Positions 1 through 4,473 of a stretch of DNA of 5,080 bases are shown here, piece by piece; the stretch's first letter is position 1, and every line of letters begins with the position of its first letter. The DNA is from Spirochaetaceae bacterium (lineage in GTDB: Bacteria > Spirochaetota > Spirochaetia > Treponematales > Breznakiellaceae). The stretch lies in assembly GCA_031265535.1 (NCBI GenBank), contig JAISCO010000072.1:1-5080 (forward strand), in the 5' to 3' direction. Both the position numbers and the translations under genes were made by a program. A model generated the notes under the pieces. It did not search any database. It saw only the letters and a list, made by a program, of their open reading frames with translations, and was not told the DNA's origin.

Positions 1-21
1 ACCGTAAAAAAGTAGCTTTCA

Positions 22-47
22 GGGTAAAAACAAGGATGATTTATCCT
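22..47 (-). terminator. Possible weak Rho-independent terminator after the TPR gene
   Basis: Read on the minus strand, AGGAT (47-43) pairs with ATCCT (37-33) around a five-base loop, and TG then TTTTT (30-26) follow. It lies about 70 bases past the stop of the leftward TPR gene, where a terminator would be expected. The stem is only five pairs and AT-rich, so it would be weak. Confidence 0.3.
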
Positions 48-95
48 AAAACAAGCGGGTAAGGGAGAATTTTACTCACATGAATCGCTGTAGGT

Positions 96-117
96 TAAAT
101 TCAGGGACGGGAATTTA
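96..117. repeat. Palindromic element overlapping the TPR gene stop codon
   Basis: TAAATTC (96-102) and GAATTTA (111-117) are perfect 7-base inverted arms around the 8-base centre AGGGACGG. The outer edge of the right arm is the TAA stop of the TPR reading frame (115-117), so the coding sequence ends exactly where the palindrome begins. The shape, short AT-rich arms around a GGGAC-type centre, resembles REP-like palindromes, but no other copy of this sequence is present in the window to prove it is dispersed. Confidence 0.5.
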
Positions 118-369
118 GGCTATATCCCCTTTGTCGGCGTAGGCGTTGCCCCGGTTCTTGTACGCTTCGGTGTTGTCCGGATCAAGCCCGATGATTTCTG
201 AATAAACGGAGATAGCCTCGTCGTATTCCTGGTTGTCTTCAAAACTTTGCCCGGCGCTGAACAGTTGTTCGATTCTTTTTGTACTGGCCCCGCCGCCCTC
301 TCCGCTCTGGGCATAACCCGCCGCGGCAATTGTCATAACGATGACTAATCCGAATACTGCTCTTTTCAT
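115..369 (-). CDS. Small exported TPR protein, probably C-terminally truncated
   Basis: This encodes 84 residues. Residues 1-20 form a signal peptide: KR, a hydrophobic stretch, then AAAGYA with likely cleavage before Gln21. There is no lipobox cysteine. After a Gly/Ser-rich linker (21-30), residues 36-69 form one tetratricopeptide repeat with the usual pattern (EYDEAISVYSEIIGLDPDN). A second repeat starts at AYKNRGNAYADKGD and stops after 15 residues, before its second helix. TPRs are protein-protein interaction scaffolds, so a periplasmic adaptor role is likely, but the partner is unknown. The start is supported by AAGGAG at 379-384, nine bases upstream. Most TPR proteins of this type carry several repeats, so the stop inside repeat two suggests a broken gene. 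None of the downstream frames I read to the window edge resumes a TPR. It follows the SH3 gene by 84 bases on the same strand and may share its transcript. Confidence 0.65.
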   Translation of the reverse strand: MKRAVFGLVIVMTIAAAGYAQSGEGGGASTKRIEQLFSAGQSFEDNQEYDEAISVYSEIIGLDPDNTEAYKNRGNAYADKGDIA

Positions 370-390
370 AATATCTTACTCCTTTTGAAT

Positions 391-426
391 GGTAAACGCA
401 GAGGTGTCAGACGCATCTGCGTTACC
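391..426. repeat. Strong hairpin between the SH3 gene and the TPR gene, with an alternative fold
   Basis: GGTAAACGCAGA (391-402) pairs with TCTGCGTTACC (416-426), eleven pairs with one bulged A, around a 13-base loop. An alternative, mutually exclusive stem is ACGCA (411-415) with TGCGT (418-422). The element lies in the 84-base gap between the two leftward genes, just upstream of the TPR ribosome site. There is no T run after it on the minus strand, so a classic terminator is unlikely. A processing or stabilising stem, an attenuator, or a REP-like repeat would all fit. Confidence 0.5.
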
Positions 427-453
427 TGTGAGGCTTTAAGGCTGGCTCGTTCC

Positions 454-1107
454 TTATATTATTATATCACTTCTTATCAATTTTACTATTTTCCTATTTG
501 GATAATTTTCATCAGGCTGATAATTTAATATGATATGATTTCTATCAATAATTTGAATTTCGATTACTTCCGTTCTGTCAATATCCCTAAGCGGCTCACT
601 ATCTGGCGAAATTGTATCCATAACAATTATAAGTTGATTTCCATTTAATCTCCATTTTCCATACCAAGCGCCGCCCTTAAAAGCAAAACCCCCTTGAAAT
701 GAGTTATTTGGAGAAAAAATGTATAATTCTGTACATGGAACGTTTTCCCAAACACCAAGCACAATTGGCGCGTCTGGCGGCAATACCTCAGATAAATACC
801 CGCCAAATACCCAGTGGCTGTCGTCTAGTCGATACCAATAATCATAAACCTCATCAATCGTTGAAATTATATCGTCTGGTCCTATTCCATTAAGAGGCCA
901 TCTAGCTGTATTTCGGCTTTTCACAATGACTCTTTCGCCGTATTGTAATGTACCGACTATTTCTCCATTAGTTGAAGGGACAGAACGCACTCTAAGTCCT
1001 TCTTTGGAAGTTACATACATAATTTTTGGCAAAATATGCAATTGTGAATATGTAGGAAAAACGACAAAAATATTCAAAACGATAAAGAGTAAAAACTTTC
1101 TTTTCAT
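454..1107 (-). CDS. Exported bacterial SH3-domain protein with a C-terminal beta-rich domain
   Basis: This encodes 217 residues from the ATG at 1107. Residues 1-21 are a signal peptide (MKRKFLLFIVLNIF, then TYS before Gln22), with no lipobox. Residues about 30-108 form an SH3b domain: the MYVTSKEGLRVRSVPS opening, GEIVGTLQYGERV, a long acidic insert (about 70-88), DYWYRL and the closing WVFGGYLSE. SH3b domains usually bind cell-wall peptides or other proteins. Residues about 116-217 (VLGVWEN... FSPNNSF... GKWRLNGNQLIIV) look like a small beta-barrel of the lipocalin-like kind, an inference from the W/G/F pattern only. An in-frame ATG at 1197 would add 30 residues, but those place a charged stretch before the signal peptide and overlap the upstream gene remnant, so I reject it. 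The gene is clearly more AT-rich than its flanks, which may point to separate acquisition. Specific function is unknown. Confidence 0.8.
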   Translation of the reverse strand: MKRKFLLFIVLNIFVVFPTYSQLHILPKIMYVTSKEGLRVRSVPSTNGEIVGTLQYGERVIVKSRNTARWPLNGIGPDDIISTIDEVYDYWYRLDDSHWVFGGYLSEVLPPDAPIVLGVWENVPCTELYIFSPNNSFQGGFAFKGGAWYGKWRLNGNQLIIVMDTISPDSEPLRDIDRTEVIEIQIIDRNHIILNYQPDENYPNRKIVKLIRSDIII

Positions 1108-1111
1108 ATTG

Positions 1112-1116
1112 CCTCC
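1112..1116 (-). promoter_or_regulatory. Ribosome binding site fixing the SH3 gene start
   Basis: On the minus strand GGAGG ends four bases before the ATG at 1107. The spacing is short but the match is strong, and it selects this ATG over the in-frame ATG at 1197, which would bury the signal peptide. Confidence 0.7.
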
Positions 1117-1130
1117 AGTTATGGGTAGAG

Positions 1131-1143
1131 GGTATCTGACACC
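1131..1143. repeat. Short GGTATCTGACACC palindrome upstream of the SH3 gene
   Basis: On the minus strand GGTGTC and GATACC pair, including one G-T wobble, around a single A. The same core, GGTGTCAGA, occurs in the opposite orientation at 403-411 upstream of the TPR gene, where the neighbouring bases also pair (GTGTC/GACGC). Two copies of one core, each upstream of a secreted-protein gene, suggest a small dispersed palindrome. A shared regulator site is the alternative. Confidence 0.35.
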
Positions 1144-1147
1144 AAAT

Positions 1148-1264
1148 TTACATCGTGCGACGCTGTCCCGCCTTGTCAGCAACCCCGCCCTCTCCACTCT
1201 GGGCGTAACCCGCCGCGGCAGTCATCATCGCGATGACTAATCCAAACATTATTCTTTTCACCAT
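1148..1264 (-). pseudogene. Remnant of a second TPR-type secreted gene (signal peptide only)
   Basis: An open frame of 38 codons begins ATG-GTG-AAA-AGA at 1264 and ends TAA at 1148-1150. Its first part (KRIMFGLVIAMMTAAAGYAQ, then SGEGG) matches the intact TPR protein's leader at 20 of 25 positions, and about 60 of 72 bases agree by hand alignment. After GEGG the similarity stops and 11 unrelated residues follow. Several differences are at third positions (TTC/TTT, TAT/TAC, AGC/AGT), which suggests the copy was once under coding selection. No ribosome site is visible before the ATG, unlike the intact copy. It is most likely the 5' end of a duplicated gene whose body was lost or replaced by the SH3 gene, whose start lies 40 bases further on. 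A short leader peptide remains possible. Confidence 0.6.
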
Positions 1265-1382
1265 GTTTTACGATTCTTAACACAATTTTTTTCAAATGTC
1301 CACAGTTATACGCTTGGATACACACAGATTACGCTGGTCATGCTAAGTCCTGCGAAGCGGGGACCGGGGGGGTGACGGAAGA

Positions 1383-1408
1383 CCGCGCTTGCGCGGGCTG
1401 GAGCCAGC
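1383..1408. repeat. Two adjacent GC-rich palindromes
   Basis: CCGCGC-TT-GCGCGG (1383-1396) is followed immediately by GCTGG-AG-CCAGC (1397-1408). Each has perfect arms with a two-base centre. A run of seven G lies just before (1366-1372). Such paired palindromes are typical of dispersed intergenic repeats. I see no gene they would terminate on either strand. Confidence 0.45.
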
Positions 1409-1474
1409 GGCCTTTAAACATTTATAGGCAACAGTAAGTTTTTGGGGCCTACGCCATGCTGCCACATACTTACA

Positions 1475-1503
1475 CACGCTAACTGAGAAAGCGTGCCGTT
1501 TTT
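1475..1503 (+). terminator. Terminator-like hairpin of uncertain use
   Basis: CACGCT (1475-1480) pairs with AGCGTG (1490-1495) around a nine-base loop, followed by CCG and then TTTTT (1499-1503). The form fits a weak plus-strand terminator, but no plus-strand gene lies upstream in the window, so it may be only part of the repeat mosaic. Confidence 0.2.
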
Positions 1504-1507
1504 GGGC

Positions 1508-1561
1508 GGGGGCGCGACTATAAGACAACGGTTTGCGATGATGCGGGGAAACAGCGCCCCC
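1508..1561. repeat. GC-rich inverted repeat with a 38-base loop
   Basis: GGGGGCGC (1508-1515) and GCGCCCCC (1554-1561) are perfect 8-base inverted arms. The 38 bases between them hold no strong internal stem that I could find by eye. It could form a stable stem-loop on either strand. No known RNA family is recognised. Confidence 0.4.
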
Positions 1562-1590
1562 CTACTGAATCGAAAAATTAGCCACAAATT

Positions 1591-1623
1591 ACACAGATTG
1601 CGCCATAAATGGCGACACAGATT
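1591..1623. repeat. ACACAGATT direct repeats flanking a palindrome
   Basis: ACACAGATT occurs at 1591-1599 and 1615-1623, on either side of the palindrome CGCCAT-AA-ATGGCG (1601-1614). A third copy is at 1322-1330. Direct repeats hugging a palindrome can be the footprint of a small inserted element or a repeated binding site. The inner element is only 14-15 bases long, so a transposon remnant cannot be shown. Confidence 0.45.
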
Positions 1624-1709
1624 ATCGGAGTAAATGCAAAACCCCGAACGCCGTTATCGCCCCTAACGCTTCTCCGCCGCCATGCTAAGTAAAAAGTAAA
1701 AGGTAAGAA

Positions 1710-1901
1710 GTAAGCGCCCTTTTCAGACCATAAGGCACGGAGTAAAACCCGCGTTGGGTATGCCGGCGCGGAGCGCATGTAAACCCACTGGCGGGCTGCC
1801 GGCCGCGTATGCAAACGCCTTTTTCGGAACCGACGGCACGGAGTAAAGGCCGATTTGGGCATGCTAACGCGGAGCGTATGTAAACCCGCTGGTGGGTTGC
1901 C
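1710..1901. repeat. Two tandem copies of a 101-base repeat with conserved hairpins
   Basis: Copy A (1710-1810) and copy B (1811-1901, incomplete at its right end) align without gaps at an offset of 101 bases. The core, 1734-1800 against 1835-1901, agrees at about 55 of 67 positions by hand count, and many differences are transitions. Two small stems are kept in both copies. One is GCGC-GGA-GCGC (1766-1776) against ACGC-GGA-GCGT (1867-1877), where both paired bases changed together. The other is AACCC with GGGCT (1782-1797) against AACCC with GGGTT (1883-1898), which pairs fully on the minus strand through a G-U in copy A. The period is not a multiple of three, so the copies fall in different reading frames, which argues against a protein repeat. 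I do not recognise the family. It may be a dispersed genomic repeat or a structured RNA. Confidence 0.75.
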
Positions 1902-1943
1902 TCCATGGCAAATGGCTGGTAGCCCCGTAATGATAAAATTCGG

Positions 1944-1959
1944 TACAATTCAAATTGTA
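1944..1959. promoter_or_regulatory. 16-base palindrome just upstream of parC, possible operator
   Basis: TACAATT (1944-1950) and AATTGTA (1953-1959) are perfect inverted arms around CA, ending seven bases before the parC ATG. It occupies the place where a ribosome site would normally sit, and no good Shine-Dalgarno sequence is seen there. A -10-like TAAAAT at 1934-1939 would put the transcription start inside the palindrome, with no convincing -35. The size and symmetry fit a dimeric repressor site, but no regulator can be named. Confidence 0.4.
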
Positions 1960-1966
1960 AATAATT

Positions 1967-3889
1967 ATGGCATACATTAAAAGTATTTTTGAAAAAAATT
2001 TTATCGAATACGCTTCTTATGTAATTAAAGACCGCGCGATTCCGGAACTTGATGACGGATTAAAACCGGTACAGCGGCGCATACTACATTCGCTATTCGA
2101 AATGGACGACGGCAAGTTTCACAAAGTGGCAAATGTTGTGGGGCATTGCATGAAATACCACCCGCACGGAGACGCCTCGATAGGGGACGCGCTTGTTGTA
2201 CTCGCGAATAAAGAATTCTTTATCGAAAAGCAGGGGAACTTCGGCAACATTTTAACCGGCGACCGCGCGTCCGCGGCGCGTTATATCGAATGCCGCGCAA
2301 CGCCGCTCGCGAAAGATATTTTTTACAATCCAAAACTTACAAACTATACCGAATCCTATGACGGACGCAACAAAGAACCGGTTGTTTTTCCCGCAAAGAT
2401 TCCCGTAATTGTAGTTATTGGGGCGGAAGGAATCGCTGTCGGAATGTCAACAAAAATTCTGCCGCATAACATTATCGAAACACTGGAAGCTGAAAAAGCC
2501 TGCCTTGCCGGCAAAAAATTTGAATTGTTTCCCGACTTTCCCTGCGGCGGATTGGTTGACGTTTCCGATTACCGGGACGGCGGCGGCAAGGTGCTTGTGC
2601 GGGCAAAACTGGATACCGATGACCCCAAACGTGTCGTAATACGCGAACTGCCATTCGGCTCGACAACAGAAAGTTTAATCGCAAGCATAGAAAACGCGGC
2701 AAAGGCGGGGCGCATAAAAATTCAATCCATAAACGATTATACAACAGAAAATGTAGAAATTGAAATAAAATTAGCCCGCGGGGTTTATGCCGAAGAAACA
2801 GTAGACGCGCTGTTTGCCTTTACCGAATGTGAACAGTCTATTTCTGTTAACATGCTGTTAATAAAAGATGAATTCCCTGTCGTGATGACAATTACGGATG
2901 TTATAAACTATCACGCAAAACAATTAGTCGCCGTTCTGATTAAAGAACTGGAAATAGAAAAAAAAGAACTGCAAGATAAACTGCACCTACGCACACTTGA
3001 ACGTATTTTTGTTGAAGAAAAAATATATAAATCTATTGAAACTCAAAAAACCGCCGAAACCGTTAAGAATGCCGTGATAACAGGCTTTATTCCATTCGAA
3101 AAAGAAGTAGGCGCGCGCGGCGTTTCAGATGACGATGTTGAACATTTATTAAAAATCCCTATACGCCGAATTTCACTTTATGACATCAACAAAGCGCGTA
3201 ATGAAATGGATGAAATAAAACTGCGCATAAAAGCGATTAACGCACATCTTAAAAACAGCGTCGCGTACGCCGTATCGTTTATTGACGGGATCATTAAAAA
3301 AATAAAATCTAACGAAGAATTTCAAGGCGGGGCGCGAAAAACAAAAGTCGGCGCATTTGATAAAGTTGACGTAAAAGAAGTCGTAAAAAAGGATTTGGAA
3401 CTTAAATACGACAGAGCCAGCGGCTATCTTGGAACGGCGGTAAACGGGACGATTACCGCCGAAGCTTCTCAATTTGACCGCGTACTGATAGTGCGTCAAA
3501 ACGGGTCGTGGATTGTGCAGGATATACAAGAAAAAGTTTTTGTCGGAGAAAAAGCGTGGTGGATAGGAATAGCCGATAAGGACGCTATAAACGCGATAAC
3601 ATTTACAATTATTTATAAAGAAAAAGAGAGCGGCCTTGCCTTTATAAAACGCTGCGTAATTGAAGGCTGGATTATGAACAAAGAATATTCTTTTGTGCCG
3701 GAAAATACAGATGTGCTGCATATAGATGTACGCGAAAAATTTATTTTTACACTGCACTATATTCCAAAACCGCGGTTAAAAATTTTATCCGAAGAATTCA
3801 AGGCGCAGTCTTTCCTTGTAAAAGGCATAAAATCGGGCGGCGCGCGTTTATCAAACAAAGCCGTTAAACGGATAGAGGTAAAAAAATGA
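1967..3889 (+). CDS. parC: DNA topoisomerase IV subunit A (ParC)
   Basis: This encodes 640 residues and is complete. ParC is the DNA-cleaving subunit of topoisomerase IV; with ParE it passes one duplex through a double-strand break to unlink daughter chromosomes. The N-terminal region (about 10-170) carries the family core: EYASYVIKDRAIPELDDGLKPVQRRIL, VGHCMKYHPHGDASIGDA, the active-site Tyr106 in ASAARYIE preceded by Arg105, YDGRNKEPV, and EGIAVGMST (154-162). The tower and coiled-coil region runs to about 460. The C-terminal region (about 480-640) is short and has no GyrA-box, which favours ParC over GyrA. The VANVVGHCMKYHPHGDAS form resembles ParC of spirochaetes and Bacteroidetes. The quinolone-contact position equal to E. 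coli GyrA Ser83 is Ala70, while the acidic partner is kept as Asp74. No parE lies beside it in this window. Translation appears to lack a clear ribosome site. It overlaps the next gene by four bases. Confidence 0.94.
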   Translation: MAYIKSIFEKNFIEYASYVIKDRAIPELDDGLKPVQRRILHSLFEMDDGKFHKVANVVGHCMKYHPHGDASIGDALVVLANKEFFIEKQGNFGNILTGDRASAARYIECRATPLAKDIFYNPKLTNYTESYDGRNKEPVVFPAKIPVIVVIGAEGIAVGMSTKILPHNIIETLEAEKACLAGKKFELFPDFPCGGLVDVSDYRDGGGKVLVRAKLDTDDPKRVVIRELPFGSTTESLIASIENAAKAGRIKIQSINDYTTENVEIEIKLARGVYAEETVDALFAFTECEQSISVNMLLIKDEFPVVMTITDVINYHAKQLVAVLIKELEIEKKELQDKLHLRTLERIFVEEKIYKSIETQKTAETVKNAVITGFIPFEKEVGARGVSDDDVEHLLKIPIRRISLYDINKARNEMDEIKLRIKAINAHLKNSVAYAVSFIDGIIKKIKSNEEFQGGARKTKVGAFDKVDVKEVVKKDLELKYDRASGYLGTAVNGTITAEASQFDRVLIVRQNGSWIVQDIQEKVFVGEKAWWIGIADKDAINAITFTIIYKEKESGLAFIKRCVIEGWIMNKEYSFVPENTDVLHIDVREKFIFTLHYIPKPRLKILSEEFKAQSFLVKGIKSGGARLSNKAVKRIEVKK

Positions 3890-4473
3890 CACCGGAACTT
3901 TTTGTAATATTCGGTTCTCCCCGTCATAACGGTTATACGGCGCGTATGCTGGAATATTTTTTTTCTTGCTGGGACAACGCTATTAAGGAACGCGCCGCAA
4001 TTTTTGATGTATACCGGACAAGTATAAAACCGTGCGTTCACTGCGGCCATTGCAAAAAAACACGCGGCTGCATTTATGATGATTACGCGCCCATTGACCG
4101 CGCTTTGAACACGGCGGATATTTTGATAATAGCCTCGCCCGTGTACGGACTCGGCTTTCCCGGCCCGTTAAAAACAGTGTTCGACCGCGCGCAGCAGTAT
4201 TTTGAGGCAAAATTTTCACTTGGAATTCAGACGCCGGTTAAAAAACACAAAGCCGCGTTGTTTTTTGCGTCCTATGGTTCAACAGACGACAGCGGCGTTA
4301 CAATGATGAAAAAACAGCTTGAGCTTGAATTCAGGCTGATGAACGCGGCGTTCATAGATACGGTTCTTTCGCCCAACACAGACGACGCGCCGCATTTTGA
4401 TGAAGGCTTAATGCATACCGCGATGAACACGGCGGTACAAAAGGTAAAACAGTATCTGCATGACATATCTTAA
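3886..4473 (+). CDS. Flavodoxin-fold NAD(P)H/FMN oxidoreductase, iron-sulfur flavoprotein-like
   Basis: This encodes 195 residues. The flavodoxin-like fold is seen in LFVIFGSPRHNGYT (5-18), the FMN phosphate loop after the first strand, and in SPVYGLGFPGPLKTVFDRAQQYF (84-106), the second flavin-contact segment. Between them lies a compact cysteine cluster, Cys50-x2-Cys53-x2-Cys56-x5-Cys62, followed by the acidic DD at 65-66. That spacing is known from iron-sulfur flavoproteins of anaerobes, where it holds a 4Fe-4S cluster beside FMN, so this is probably a cytoplasmic electron-transfer protein or reductase. Its substrate cannot be read from sequence. Related flavodoxin-family proteins keep similar cysteines without proven clusters, so cluster binding is inference. 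The start overlaps the parC stop as ATGA, with AGAGGT (3874-3879) as ribosome site inside the parC end, implying coupled translation. Confidence 0.85.
   Translation: MTPELFVIFGSPRHNGYTARMLEYFFSCWDNAIKERAAIFDVYRTSIKPCVHCGHCKKTRGCIYDDYAPIDRALNTADILIIASPVYGLGFPGPLKTVFDRAQQYFEAKFSLGIQTPVKKHKAALFFASYGSTDDSGVTMMKKQLELEFRLMNAAFIDTVLSPNTDDAPHFDEGLMHTAMNTAVQKVKQYLHDIS

Larger units (their letters stand above)
1265..1966. other. Gene-free, repeat-rich intergenic region
   Basis: About 700 bases separate the leftward secreted-protein genes from the rightward parC operon. I find no tRNA or rRNA and no coding region with a ribosome site or a recognisable protein family. The minus-strand open frames at 1343-1528, 1578-1862 and 1685-1948 give arginine- and proline-rich, low-information proteins, and the last two cover the same DNA repeat in different frames. 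CATGCTAA occurs three times (1339, 1681, 1860; the first two extend to CATGCTAAGT), CGGAGTAAA three times (1626, 1738, 1839) and ACACAGATT three times (1322, 1591, 1615). A purine-rich run of GTAA-like units lies at 1687-1713. The region must contain the parC promoter and probably that of the leftward genes, but neither is clear. Confidence 0.7.

Noticed and set aside
1108..1197. Extended start of the SH3 gene at an ATG 30 codons upstream
   Set aside because: The extension places charged, Arg-rich residues before a clear signal peptide and overlaps the TPR-leader remnant; the GGAGG at 1112-1116 points to the ATG at 1107.
1296..1312. DnaA-box-like TGTGGACA on the minus strand
   Set aside because: A single imperfect match with no cluster, AT-rich unwinding region or dnaA nearby, so no origin is supported.
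1343..1528. Minus-strand 61-codon open frame
   Set aside because: Rich in Pro and Arg because of GC-rich palindromes, with no ribosome site or family resemblance.
1897..1911. Small palindrome TTGCC-TCCAT-GGCAA before parC, also considered as a -35 region
   Set aside because: The five-base arms are common by chance, and the sequence 17 bases downstream (TAGCCC) is not a plausible -10.
1578..1948. Minus-strand open frames (94 and 87 codons) sharing a similar peptide (about VYIRSA... LLRA...SEKG)
   Set aside because: The likeness comes from the 101-base DNA repeat read in two different frames; there is no ribosome site or known family.
1265..1966. CRISPR array or transposon
   Set aside because: The repeats are only two diverged 101-base units without regular spacers, and there is no transposase or terminal inverted repeat pair.
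3173..3757. Long minus-strand open frame of 194 codons inside parC
   Set aside because: It lies antisense to a well-conserved ParC sequence; its Phe- and Tyr-rich protein is the complement of Lys- and Glu-rich codons.
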